This document shows positions 50,365 to 58,878 of a stretch of 64,000 nt of DNA, one piece after another. Position numbers and translations under genes: made by a program. The DNA is from Lentzea albida (lineage in GTDB: Bacteria; Actinomycetota; Actinomycetes; Mycobacteriales; Pseudonocardiaceae): assembly GCF_900111005.1 (NCBI RefSeq), contig NZ_FOFV01000005.1, positions 1-64,000 of the forward strand, read 5' to 3'. The notes beneath the pieces are model-generated. The model saw only the letters and a program-made list of their open reading frames with translations. It made no database searches and was not told the DNA's origin. The first letter of the stretch is position 1; the number at the start of each line of letters is the position of its first letter.

Positions 50365-50378
50365 TGAGAGCGCTCTCA
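50365..50378. promoter_or_regulatory. LacI/CebR-like operator
   Basis: TGAGAGCGCTCTCA is a perfect 14-base palindrome with the CG centre of LacI operators and resembles the CebR box (TGGGAGCGCTCCCA). It is located between the divergent glucose dehydrogenase and GH64 genes, 30-43 bases before the GH64 start. No regulator gene is adjacent. Confidence 0.72.
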
Positions 50379-50407
50379 CGACCCTGTCTCAGTGAGGAGA
50401 TAAGTCG

Positions 50408-51574
50408 ATGCGCAAGCTCCTGCTGCTCGCGACATCGGCCCTGCTAGGGCTGACAACGATGTCCGCACCGGTGCACGCGGCTCCCCCGAGCCAGCTCCCG
50501 CTCACCGTCACGAACAACTCGGGGCGCGGCGACGCGGTCCACCTCTACATCACCGGGATCTACAACGGCCGGCTCGGCTACGTCAACGGCAACGGCCAGT
50601 TCACGGCGTGGTCCGGCGGGGCGATCCCGCCCGTCCCCGCGCCGGACTTCTCGATCCCCGGCCCGGCCAACGGCGCCAGCAAGACCGTGCAGATCCCGCT
50701 CAACCTGGCCGGCGGCCGGATCTACATGTCGTTCCGGGACAAGCTGAAGTTCAGCCTCGTGCCCGGCGGCCTCGTGCAGCCCGCGCCGTGGGCGGGCGGC
50801 GATCCGAACCGCGACATCCTGTTCGACTGGAGCGAGTTCAGCTACGACGGCGGCGGTCTGTGGCTCAACAGCTCCCAGGTCGACATGTTCGCGGTCCCGC
50901 ACGCGGTCGAGGCGACGTCGCAGGGCGGTACCACGAAGAAGGCGGGCCAGCTCGTCGCGAACGGGCGCAACCGGATCTTCGACCAGCACCAGCAGCAAGG
51001 CGGTGACTGGGCGAAGCTCGCCCACAGCCGTTCCGACGGCACCCGGCTGCGCGTGCTGAACCCGAGCAAGGGCCTCGACGCGGGCCTGTTCTCCAGCTCG
51101 TACTTCCAGAGCTACGTCAACAGCGTCTGGTCGACCTACCAGAACACGCCGCTGACCGTCGTGCCGTACCAGGCGGAGCCGAACCGCAGGTTCACCGGCC
51201 GCGTCAGCGGCGGGGTCATGCGGTTCACGAACACCTCCGGCCAGCAGGTGGCGGAGTTCCAGCAGCCGTCCACCCGCGACGTGCTGAACTGCGACGGGCG
51301 GCTCGCGGCGCCGAACAACGAGCTCGGCGCGATCTCGCGGTCGCTGTGCGCGGCGCTCAACCGGTCGACGCTCGGCTACCTCCACACCCAGCCGACGTAC
51401 GACGCGAGCCAGTTCTACACCCGCGCGACCACGAACCACTTCTCCAGGATCGTGCACGCCAACATGACCGACGGCCGTGCCTACGGGTTCGCCTTCGACG
51501 ACGTCGGCGGCTTCGAGTCACTTGTCCACGAACCGAACCCGCGTTCGGCAAAGATCACGCTGACCGCTTTTTAA
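50408..51574 (+). CDS. Secreted GH64 endo-beta-1,3-glucanase
   Basis: A 388-residue secreted GH64 enzyme, the family of laminaripentaose-producing beta-1,3-glucanases. After the signal peptide (ending APVHA) come the catalytic E143 in DWSEF and D159 in VDMF, 16 residues apart as in the characterised Streptomyces enzyme. No binding module is fused. ATG 50408 has GAGGAG nine bases upstream. It would release oligosaccharides from fungal or plant glucan. A 20-bp perfect stem follows. Confidence 0.95.
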   Translation: MRKLLLLATSALLGLTTMSAPVHAAPPSQLPLTVTNNSGRGDAVHLYITGIYNGRLGYVNGNGQFTAWSGGAIPPVPAPDFSIPGPANGASKTVQIPLNLAGGRIYMSFRDKLKFSLVPGGLVQPAPWAGGDPNRDILFDWSEFSYDGGGLWLNSSQVDMFAVPHAVEATSQGGTTKKAGQLVANGRNRIFDQHQQQGGDWAKLAHSRSDGTRLRVLNPSKGLDAGLFSSSYFQSYVNSVWSTYQNTPLTVVPYQAEPNRRFTGRVSGGVMRFTNTSGQQVAEFQQPSTRDVLNCDGRLAAPNNELGAISRSLCAALNRSTLGYLHTQPTYDASQFYTRATTNHFSRIVHANMTDGRAYGFAFDDVGGFESLVHEPNPRSAKITLTAF

Positions 51575-51605
51575 ACCGAAGCAATCTTGCTTTTGATCGA
51601 CTTTC

Positions 51606-51651
51606 ACTCCACTGTGTGAGAGCCGTCGCCGCGGCTCTCACACAGTGGAGT
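51606..51651 (+). terminator. Strong hairpin between GH64 and response regulator, hides a ribosome site
   Basis: ACTCCACTGTGTGAGAGCCG (51606-51625) pairs perfectly with the 20 bases at 51632-51651 around a six-base loop, followed by TCTTT. It terminates the GH64 transcript. The 3' arm also holds GTGGAG (51645-51650), the only ribosome site of the response regulator starting at 51656. Confidence 0.82.
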
Positions 51652-51655
51652 CTTT

Positions 51656-52327
51656 GTGTGCGTACGGGTCCTGCTGGTCGAGGACGACGAGCGAATCCGG
51701 CAGGCGTTGTGCCTCGCCTTGTCCGACGAGGGATTCAACGTGGGCGAGGCGGGTTCGGGAGAAGAGGCGTTGCCGCGCCTGGAGGCGGAACCGTTCGACG
51801 TGGTGCTGGTCGACCTGACGCTGCCCGGAATGGACGGCCTGGAGGTCGTGCGGACGCTGCGGGAACGCGGTGACCTGCCGATCATCGTGGTGACGGCGCG
51901 CACCGACGCCCGCGACGTGATCGCCGGACTGGAGGCGGGAGCGGACGACTACGTCACGAAACCCTTTCTGGCGGGCGTTCTCGCGGCACGCGTCCGCGCG
52001 TTGGTGCGCAGGCGCGGACCGGGCAGGGAAGCCGTTCGCGTGGGAGCGCTGGAAATCCGTCCGCAGGAAGGTGTCGTGCACCGTGCGGGCGAACGGGTTC
52101 ATCTCACCAGAACGGAATTCCGGCTGTTGCTGGAACTCGCTGGTGCGGCCGGGCGAATCGTCACCAGGGAGCAGTTGCTGCACAAGGTTTGGGGATATGA
52201 CTACTTCGGTGACACGCGCCTGCTGGACGTGCACATAAGAAGGCTCCGCCGCAAGATAGAGGTGAACCCGGACGACCCGGAGCTCCTGCTCACCGTGCGC
52301 GGCAGCGGTTATCGGATCCGCTCGTGA
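51656..52327 (+). CDS. OmpR-family response regulator
   Basis: A 223-residue response regulator. Receiver: acidic pair VEDDE, phospho-acceptor D53 in LVDLTLPGMDG, Thr of VVTARTD and Lys of VTKPF. A winged-helix DNA-binding domain follows (LTRTEFRLLLELA ... REQLLHKVWGYDYFGDTRLLDVHI). GTG 51656 is the start; its ribosome site is in the hairpin arm. Its stop overlaps the histidine kinase (GTGA). It probably controls the downstream sugar cluster. Confidence 0.93.
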   Translation: MCVRVLLVEDDERIRQALCLALSDEGFNVGEAGSGEEALPRLEAEPFDVVLVDLTLPGMDGLEVVRTLRERGDLPIIVVTARTDARDVIAGLEAGADDYVTKPFLAGVLAARVRALVRRRGPGREAVRVGALEIRPQEGVVHRAGERVHLTRTEFRLLLELAGAAGRIVTREQLLHKVWGYDYFGDTRLLDVHIRRLRRKIEVNPDDPELLLTVRGSGYRIRS

Positions 52328-53616
52328 GACTCACGCTGCGCCGCCGGGTCACCCTGTCCTTCGGCTTCGGCCTGCTGGTCGTGACGAGCGTGCTCGCGTT
52401 CGCGACCTGGAACCTCGCCACCGGCTCGATGCTGCGGCAACGGGAGGCGAGCGCCACGCGGCAGGCCGAGGTCAACGCGCGGCTGGTCGAGAGGTCACCG
52501 GACCTCGGCACCCTCCTCACCGGACCGGACTCGGCGATCCTCGTGCTGGGACCGGCGGGCACGCGGACGGCGGGCAGGCCGGTCGACCCGGCGCGGTTGC
52601 CCGCCGGGGTGGTCGAGCACCCGCCCGCGACCGCGCGGACCACCGTGGACGGGCTGCCGGCGCTCGTCGTCACCCGGCCGCTCGCGGACGGGGCCGTCTA
52701 CGTCGAGCTGTTCGGCCTGCAGCAGCTCGACCGGACGTCCACGTCGCTGAGCGCGGTGCTGATCGCCGGCACGGCCGGCTCGGCGCTGCTCGGCGCGGCG
52801 CTGGGGTCGTGGGTCTCGAACCGGGCGTTGAGACCGCTGGCGGAGCTGAGCTCCGCGGCGGGCCGGATCGCCGGTGGTGACCTCCACGCCCGGCTGCCCG
52901 ACCAGGACGACCCGGAGCTCGCGGCCCTGGCGGCGGAGTTCAACTCCACGGCCCAGGCGCTGGAGCGCAGAGCGCTGCGGGACGCCCGGTTCGCGTCGGA
53001 CGTGTCGCACGAGTTGAGGTCCCCGCTGACGACGATGGTGAACGCGGGCGAGGTGCTGCGCCGGCGGGGTGACCACCTGCCCGGCACCGCGGGAACGGCG
53101 CTGGAGCTGCTCACCTCGGAGGTCGACCGGTTCGCGCGGCTCGTCGCCGACCTGCTGGAGATCTCCCGGGCCGACCAGACCGACGACCCGGCGCCGGAGG
53201 AGATCGCGCTGGACGTGCTGGTGCGCACCGTGGTCGCGACCCGTGCCCCGGTGCCGCTCGACCTGGAGCACGCCGTCGTGCCGGGCGACCGGAGACGGCT
53301 GGAACGCGTGGTGACGAATCTGCTCGACAACGCCGAGCGGCACGCGGGCGGTGCGGTCCTGGTGTCCGTGCGGGTCCTCGGCTCCCGCGTGCGGCTCGAG
53401 GTGGAGGACGCCGGACCGGGAGTGCCGGAACCGTTGCGGGAGGAGGTCTTCGAACGGTTCGCGCGCGGTGCCGCGGCGGGACCGGGCAGCGGACTGGGGC
53501 TGGCGCTGGTCCGCGAGCACGTGCACCGGCTGGGCGGCCGGGTGTGGGTCGAGGACCGGTCGCCCCGTGGTGCCCGGTTCGTGGTGGAGCTGGTCTTACG
53601 GAGTTCTGACGGCTAG
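52324..53616 (+). CDS. Sensor histidine kinase
   Basis: A 430-residue membrane kinase: helix 1 near 10-32, short extracellular domain to about 140, helix 2, HAMP (NRALRPLAELSSAAGRIAGGDL), phospho-acceptor H229 in DVSHELRSPLTTM, and ATPase boxes NLLDNAERH, EDAGPGVP and GSGLGLALV. Partner of the coupled response regulator. The stimulus is unknown; the sensor domain is small. Confidence 0.93.
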   Translation: MRLTLRRRVTLSFGFGLLVVTSVLAFATWNLATGSMLRQREASATRQAEVNARLVERSPDLGTLLTGPDSAILVLGPAGTRTAGRPVDPARLPAGVVEHPPATARTTVDGLPALVVTRPLADGAVYVELFGLQQLDRTSTSLSAVLIAGTAGSALLGAALGSWVSNRALRPLAELSSAAGRIAGGDLHARLPDQDDPELAALAAEFNSTAQALERRALRDARFASDVSHELRSPLTTMVNAGEVLRRRGDHLPGTAGTALELLTSEVDRFARLVADLLEISRADQTDDPAPEEIALDVLVRTVVATRAPVPLDLEHAVVPGDRRRLERVVTNLLDNAERHAGGAVLVSVRVLGSRVRLEVEDAGPGVPEPLREEVFERFARGAAAGPGSGLGLALVREHVHRLGGRVWVEDRSPRGARFVVELVLRSSDG

Positions 53617-53662
53617 TGGTCCGGCGGAGCCCACCACCGCGTGCGGCCCTACGGTCGGGTCC

Positions 53663-54703
53663 ATGCGAGTACTGATCACTGGCGGAGCCGGGTTCATCGG
53701 GTCGCACGTCGCGGACGAGCTGACCTCTCAGGGCCACGAATGCGTGGTGCTCGACGCACTGCTGCCGGAGGTGCACGGTGCCGTTCCCCAGCTGGACCAC
53801 GAGCTCGTGGTCGGTGACGTGACGGACCCCGGGGTGCTGCGACCACTGCTGTCCACTGTGGACGCGGTGTGCCACCAGGCCGCGATGGTCGGGCACGGCG
53901 TGGACCCGTTCGACGCGCCCTCCTACGCGCGGCACAACGACCTCGGCACGGCGGTGCTGCTGGCCGAGATGCACCGGGCCGGGGTGTCGCGGCTGGTGCT
54001 GGCGTCGTCCATGGTCGTCTACGGCGAAGGCCGGTACCGCTGCCTCTCGCACGGGATCGTGCGGGCCGAGCGGGCCTCCGTCGACGTCGAGTGCGGCCTG
54101 TACGAACCGCGCTGCTCCTGCGGTGACTTCGTGGTGTCCGAACTGGTGCCCGAGGACGCACCGCTGGAGCCGCGCAGCACCTATGCGGCGACGAAGCTGG
54201 CGCAGGAACACCTCGCGTCGGCCTGGGCGCGGCAGACCGGTGGAAGCGTGTGGGCGTTGCGCTACCACAACGTCTACGGCCCGCGGATGCCCCGCGACAC
54301 GCCGTACGCCGGTGTGGCGTCGATCTTCCGGTCGGCGCTGCAGAACGGCGTCGCGCCACGGGTGATGGAGGACGGCCGGCAGCGGCGCGACTTCGTGCAC
54401 GTCACGGACGTGGCGCGGGCGAACGTGCTGGCGCTCGCCTCCCCGCGCCCCGGGTTCGAAGCGGTGAACGTCTGTTCCGGCACCCCGCACACCATCGGCG
54501 ACCTGGCGTTCGCGCTCGCCGACGCCTGTGACGGGCCCACGCCGGAGATCGTCGGCGGGGCGCGGCCGGGCGACGTCCGGCACGTCGTCGCGTCACCCGC
54601 GAAGGCGTTGGAGGTGCTGGGCTTCGAGGCCCGCGTCGGGTTCGAGGACGGTGTGCGGGAGTTCGCCTCGGCCGCGCAGCGGGAGCCCGTCACCAGTTCG
54701 TGA
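53663..54703 (+). CDS. NAD-dependent sugar epimerase/dehydratase with metal-binding insert
   Basis: A 346-residue extended SDR acting on nucleotide sugars. NAD loop TGGAGFIGSH, active site S-S in LASSMVV, and Y-x-x-x-K in STYAATK. Between them lies an insert with YRCLSHG and CGLYEPRCSCGDF, a Cys/His-rich element likely to bind zinc and absent from ordinary epimerases. ATG 53663 is leaderless (TACGGT seven bases upstream). It follows the two-component genes and precedes the glycosyltransferase cluster. The substrate is unknown. Confidence 0.88.
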   Translation: MRVLITGGAGFIGSHVADELTSQGHECVVLDALLPEVHGAVPQLDHELVVGDVTDPGVLRPLLSTVDAVCHQAAMVGHGVDPFDAPSYARHNDLGTAVLLAEMHRAGVSRLVLASSMVVYGEGRYRCLSHGIVRAERASVDVECGLYEPRCSCGDFVVSELVPEDAPLEPRSTYAATKLAQEHLASAWARQTGGSVWALRYHNVYGPRMPRDTPYAGVASIFRSALQNGVAPRVMEDGRQRRDFVHVTDVARANVLALASPRPGFEAVNVCSGTPHTIGDLAFALADACDGPTPEIVGGARPGDVRHVVASPAKALEVLGFEARVGFEDGVREFASAAQREPVTSS

Positions 54704-55856
54704 GCACGAGGTGGTTCACCGCCAGGGCCGTGATCGCCTGGGCGGTGAGCCACCTCCTGGGGTGGTCGAGCTTCGCGGCGCCGACGAGGAGCCAGACCGC
54801 GAACGGCAGCCAGATCCGCTCGGTCTCGGCCTTGCTCAGGCCGGACAGGTCGGCGGCGAGGATCGCGACGCCCGCCGCGAGCACCCACCTGTCCCCGCGC
54901 AGTCCCTTGATCCCCGCGGGGCCGATCACCAGCGCGAGCGCGGCCAGGTTCGCCCACACCCAGTACCAGTACGGCCTGCTGTCGCCGATGCCCTGGTAGT
55001 AGCGGAGTTTCACGAGCTCGTAGCCGTCGAGCCACCAGAACCCGCTAAGGGCGAACGCCACCACGACCGCGAGCGCGCCCGCGACGGCCCAGCCGATCCT
55101 CCTGCCCACGGCGACGAGCGCGAGCGGGGCCAGCAGGACCAGGCCGTAGGACAGGAACAGGCACCAGCCCAGCACGATCCCGCCGAGCAGCGGCTTCCTG
55201 GTGAGCAGGTAGATTCCGACGGCCGCGACGCCCATGAACATGCCGTCCGCCGACGCCCCGACCCACACCGCTCCGGGGAACAGCACCAGGAACGGCAGCA
55301 ACGCGGTGTTGCCGACGGTCTTGGGAATCGCGACGACGGCGAGCGAACCGACGAGGACGCAGAAGATGGACGCCGCCGCTCCCCCGCCGAGACCGACGCG
55401 GTCGAGCGCCACGAACGTGAGCAGCGCGCCCGGCGGATGGCCCGAGACGTGCGTGGTCCACGAGTCGGGCTGGAAGTCGGGGATGCGCGCGGCGAACCCC
55501 CGGATCATCGCGGGGACGTCGGTGACGCCGGGAACCTCGTGCAGGTACTCGTCGTCGGTGGTGAGCCGGGTGACGAACCTGCCCCAGCCGTCGACCATCG
55601 CCAGCGAGAAGGTGAACGCCACCGACGCCGCGTAGGCGATCGGGAAGGCGAACCGGTGCCGCGCGAGCTCCGGTCCCTTGGCCACGACGAGGAACGCGAT
55701 CAGGACCGCGGCCGGGGTGCCCGGCCCCAGATGTGGTTGCCAGTCACCGAAGAGCGGCGCCGCCGCGGCGACCAGGACGCCGGGGTCGCGGAGGTTGACG
55801 ACGATCCCGGTGACGACGGCGGCGACGACGAGCAGGCCCGCGATGACTAGACGCAC
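54690..55856 (-). CDS. Multi-helix membrane protein, glycosyltransferase-C-like
   Basis: A 388-residue protein with ten or more helices. A luminal-type loop carries TTDDEYLHEVPG and DFQPDSWTTHVSGHPPGA, a pattern of lipid-linked-sugar GT-C enzymes, but no family could be named with certainty. GTG 55856 has TAGGTT seven bases upstream (leaderless). It is convergent with the epimerase (14-base overlap) and divergent from the GT2 gene, so it likely works with both. Confidence 0.7.
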   Translation of the reverse strand: MRLVIAGLLVVAAVVTGIVVNLRDPGVLVAAAAPLFGDWQPHLGPGTPAAVLIAFLVVAKGPELARHRFAFPIAYAASVAFTFSLAMVDGWGRFVTRLTTDDEYLHEVPGVTDVPAMIRGFAARIPDFQPDSWTTHVSGHPPGALLTFVALDRVGLGGGAAASIFCVLVGSLAVVAIPKTVGNTALLPFLVLFPGAVWVGASADGMFMGVAAVGIYLLTRKPLLGGIVLGWCLFLSYGLVLLAPLALVAVGRRIGWAVAGALAVVVAFALSGFWWLDGYELVKLRYYQGIGDSRPYWYWVWANLAALALVIGPAGIKGLRGDRWVLAAGVAILAADLSGLSKAETERIWLPFAVWLLVGAAKLDHPRRWLTAQAITALAVNHLVLTNW

Positions 55857-55977
55857 CGCGCCCAACCTAGGGGGTCCGCCGGGTGCCCGCCGACCGCGCA
55901 AGACAATCGTAAGAACTCTTTCGTGTGTCACAATTTCGTAAGCACCACAACGCTTTCCGGTGGTCCAGGGTGGACCG

Positions 55978-56616
55978 ATGGATGTCGTGTTGCCCTGCCT
56001 CGACGAGGCCGCCGCGCTGCCCGCGGTGCTCGCCTCCCTGCCTCCCGGACACCGCGCGATCGTCGTGGACAACGGGTCCTCCGACGGTTCGCCCGAGGTC
56101 GCCGCCGCGTGCGGTGCCCTGGTGGTGCACGAGTCCCGGCGCGGTTACGGCGCCGCCGTACACGCCGGTCTGCTCGCGGCCACGTCCGACCTCGTGGCGT
56201 TCGCCGACGCGGACGGCTCGCTGGACCTGGCCGAACTTCCCGCGATGGCCGAACTGCTCGCCGACGCCGATCTGGTCGTGGGCCGGCGACGGCCCGTCAG
56301 CGCCGCCGCCTGGCCGTGGCACGCGCGGGCGGGCAACGCCGTGATCGCGTCGTTGTTGCGGCGCAGGGGTTTGGAGGTACACGACATCGCTCCGCTGCGC
56401 GTGTGCCGGCGGGAAGCGTTGCTGGCGCTGGACGTGCGGGACCGGGCGTTCGGCTATCCGCTGGAACTGCTGGTGCGCGCGGCTTCGGCCGGATGGCGGG
56501 TGCGGGAGGTCGACGTGGCCTATCGGCCGCGTGCGGCGGGGACGAAGTCGAAGGTGTCGGGTTCGGTGCGTGGCACGCTGCGTGCGGCGCGGGACATGGC
56601 GGGGGTGCTGCGGTGA
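55978..56616 (+). CDS. Family 2 glycosyltransferase
   Basis: A 212-residue GT2 enzyme of the dolichyl-phosphate-mannose-synthase-like type. Visible are DVVLPCLDEAAALP, IVVDNGSSDGSPEV, RGYGAAVHAGL and FADADGSLDL (the DxD metal site). No membrane helix, so it works at the inner face on lipid carriers. ATG 55978 has AGGG eight bases upstream. It starts a five-gene run in which every stop overlaps the next start by four bases. Confidence 0.9.
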   Translation: MDVVLPCLDEAAALPAVLASLPPGHRAIVVDNGSSDGSPEVAAACGALVVHESRRGYGAAVHAGLLAATSDLVAFADADGSLDLAELPAMAELLADADLVVGRRRPVSAAAWPWHARAGNAVIASLLRRRGLEVHDIAPLRVCRREALLALDVRDRAFGYPLELLVRAASAGWRVREVDVAYRPRAAGTKSKVSGSVRGTLRAARDMAGVLR

Positions 56617-57248
56617 GGTTCTGCTTGCTGGTCATGGCCAAGTCACCGGTGCCGGGTCAGGTGAAGACGCGCCTGTGCCCGCCGTTGAGCCCGGAGCAGG
56701 CCGCGGACGTCGCGGCGGCGGCGTTGCTCGACACCCTGGGGGCCGCCCTGGAGACGCCCGGCGCGGTGCCCGTGGTGGCGCTGGCCGGGGTGGTGCGGCG
56801 GGAGGACGTGCGGACCGCGCTGGCGCAGTGCGTGGTGATCCCGCAGCGCGGCGAGGCGTTCGGCGACCGCCTGGCGAACGCGCACGCCGACATCGCCCGG
56901 TTCCGGATGCCCGTGCTGCAGATCGGGATGGACACGCCGCAGGTGACGCCGTCGCTGCTCCAGGCGTGCGCGGAGTTCGACGAGGCGGCGCTCGGGATGG
57001 CGGCCGACGGCGGGTGGTGGGCACTCGGCTTGCGGGACCCGCTGCGGGCCGACGCGCTGCGGGACGTGCCGATGTCACGCTCGGACACGGGCGCGTTGAC
57101 GCTGGAGGCTTTGCGCTTGCGGGACGTGCGCATGCTGCCGGTCCTGTCCGATGTGGACACGATCGCCGACGCCGGCGCCGTGGCGGCCCACGTCCCGGAC
57201 AGCCGGTTCGCGGCCGCTCTGGCCTCCGCCGCGGTGGTGGCGCGATGA
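56613..57248 (+). CDS. DUF2064/TIGR04282 glycosyltransferase-like protein
   Basis: A 211-residue GT-A-fold protein of the DUF2064 group: LLVMAKSPVPGQVKTRLCPPLSPEQA at the N-terminus, IGMDTPQVTPSLL and DGGWWALGL. Relatives are annotated as nucleotidyltransferase or arsenosugar glycosyltransferases, without firm biochemistry. GTG 56613 overlaps the GT2 stop (GTGA). Confidence 0.87.
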   Translation: MRFCLLVMAKSPVPGQVKTRLCPPLSPEQAADVAAAALLDTLGAALETPGAVPVVALAGVVRREDVRTALAQCVVIPQRGEAFGDRLANAHADIARFRMPVLQIGMDTPQVTPSLLQACAEFDEAALGMAADGGWWALGLRDPLRADALRDVPMSRSDTGALTLEALRLRDVRMLPVLSDVDTIADAGAVAAHVPDSRFAAALASAAVVAR

Positions 57249-57844
57249 TGTTCGACCAGGCCCTGAAGGGGCGTCCGAGCTGGCTCGACCTCGTCGGCAC
57301 CACCCCGCGCGAACTGTCCGTCGCCCGCTGGCACGCCGACGCCGCCGGCGGCGACTCCGTGCTCCTCGACGCCTGCACCGGCCCCACGCTGGACGTCGGC
57401 TGCGGCCCCGGCCGCCTCGTGGCCGCCCTCCTGTCGCGCCACGTCGAGGCGCTCGGCGTGGACGTGTCCCCGGAGGCGGTCCGGCGCACGACCGAACGCG
57501 GCGGCATCGCGATCCGCCGCGACGTGTTCGACCTGCTGCCCGGCGAGGGGCTGTGGCAGCACGTCCTGCTCGCCGACGGCAACATCGGCATCGGTGGCGA
57601 CCCGGCCGCGCTGATGCGGCGCGTGCGGCAACTCCTCCGGCCGAGCGGCACCGTCGTCGTCGAGGTCGAGCCGCCGGGCTCCGGCCTGACGGTCGGCCAG
57701 GCGCGCGTGCGGGCCGAGGGCTTCGAGGGCCAGTGGTTCCCGTGGGCCTGGAGCGACGCCGAGTCGCTCCCCGCCGAGGGGTTCTTCCTGGTGTGGCAGC
57801 GCGAACGCGCCGGCCGCTGGTTCGCGTGTTGGGAGAGGCTGTGA
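57245..57844 (+). CDS. Class I SAM-dependent methyltransferase
   Basis: A 199-residue methyltransferase. Motif I TLDVGCGPGRLVAALL, then ALGVDVSPEAVRR and LLADGNIGIGGDP. ATG 57245 overlaps the previous stop. Its place between a glycosyltransferase and an oxidoreductase suggests methylation of a sugar or lipid intermediate. Target unknown. Confidence 0.85.
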   Translation: MMFDQALKGRPSWLDLVGTTPRELSVARWHADAAGGDSVLLDACTGPTLDVGCGPGRLVAALLSRHVEALGVDVSPEAVRRTTERGGIAIRRDVFDLLPGEGLWQHVLLADGNIGIGGDPAALMRRVRQLLRPSGTVVVEVEPPGSGLTVGQARVRAEGFEGQWFPWAWSDAESLPAEGFFLVWQRERAGRWFACWERL

Positions 57845-58878
57845 AGTTCAGGGCACCCGCGCACCACGTCGGTGTGACGAGCCGGATCGGCACGTGGCTC
57901 GGCATCGCGTTCGGCCTGTGCTTCGTCACCGGCCTGCTCAGCCACGGCGTGCAGCACGACTGGCCGTGGCCGACCCGCCCGGTCGACCTCTACCGCGTCA
58001 CGCAGGGCGTGCACGTGATCTCCGGCGTGGCGTCGATCCCGTTGCTGCTGGCCAAGTTGTGGAGCGTCTACCCGAAGCTCTTCGAGCGCCCGCTGGTGAA
58101 GTCCGTGCCGCACGCCCTGGAGCGCGGCTCGATCTTCGTGCTGATCGCGGCGTCGTTCTTCGAGCTCGTCACAGGCCTGTTCAACGCGGCGCAGAACTAC
58201 CCGTGGTCGTTCTACTTCCCGACCGCCCACTACGCGGTGGCGTGGATCGTGGTGGGCGCGCTGCTCGTGCACATCGCGGTGAAGATCCCGCTGATCCGCC
58301 GGTCCCTCGAACCCGCGTCGACCGAGAAGACCGTGTTGTCCCGCAGGGCTTTCCTGCGCACGACGGCTCTCACGACCGGCGTCGCGGTGGTGGCGACGGC
58401 AGGCGTGACCGTGCCGTGGCTGCGGAAGGTCTCGGTGCTGGCGTGGCGGTCGTCCCAGGGGCTGCCGGTCAACCGGACCGCGCGGGCCGCGCAGGTCGTG
58501 GTGCCCCCGGACTGGCGCCTGCGGGTGGGCTCTGCGAGCTACTCGCTGGCCGAGCTCCAGGCCATGCCGCAGACCACCGTCGAGCTGCCGATCGCGTGCG
58601 TGGAGGGGTGGAGCCAGAACGCGACCTGGACCGGCGTGCGCGTGTCGGAGTTGGTGGGGCGCGGGGACGTGCGGGTGGAGTCGCTGGAGAAGGACGGGCT
58701 GTACCGGGCGTCGACGCTGCCGGAGGCGTTCGCGCAGGACCCGCTGACGTTGCTGGCGCTGCGGCTGGACGGGGAGGAGCTGACGCCGGACCACGGGTAC
58801 CCGTGCCGGCTGATCGCGCCGAACAGGCCCGGGGTGTTGCAGACGAAGTGGGTCACGTCGCTGGAGGTGCGGGGATGA
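57841..58878 (+). CDS. Cytochrome-b-like/molybdopterin oxidoreductase fusion
   Basis: A 345-residue fusion. Residues 1-150 hold about four helices with His positions typical of b-type cytochromes (FVTGLLSHGVQHDW, VTQGVHVISG). A twin-arginine-like SRRAFLRTTAL then leads to a sulfite-oxidase-type molybdopterin domain with the metal-ligand Cys253 in IACVEGWSQNATWTGV. It probably passes electrons between the membrane and an exported substrate, as YedY/YedZ do as two proteins. GTG 57841 overlaps the methyltransferase stop (GTGA). Confidence 0.87.
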   Translation: MKFRAPAHHVGVTSRIGTWLGIAFGLCFVTGLLSHGVQHDWPWPTRPVDLYRVTQGVHVISGVASIPLLLAKLWSVYPKLFERPLVKSVPHALERGSIFVLIAASFFELVTGLFNAAQNYPWSFYFPTAHYAVAWIVVGALLVHIAVKIPLIRRSLEPASTEKTVLSRRAFLRTTALTTGVAVVATAGVTVPWLRKVSVLAWRSSQGLPVNRTARAAQVVVPPDWRLRVGSASYSLAELQAMPQTTVELPIACVEGWSQNATWTGVRVSELVGRGDVRVESLEKDGLYRASTLPEAFAQDPLTLLALRLDGEELTPDHGYPCRLIAPNRPGVLQTKWVTSLEVRG

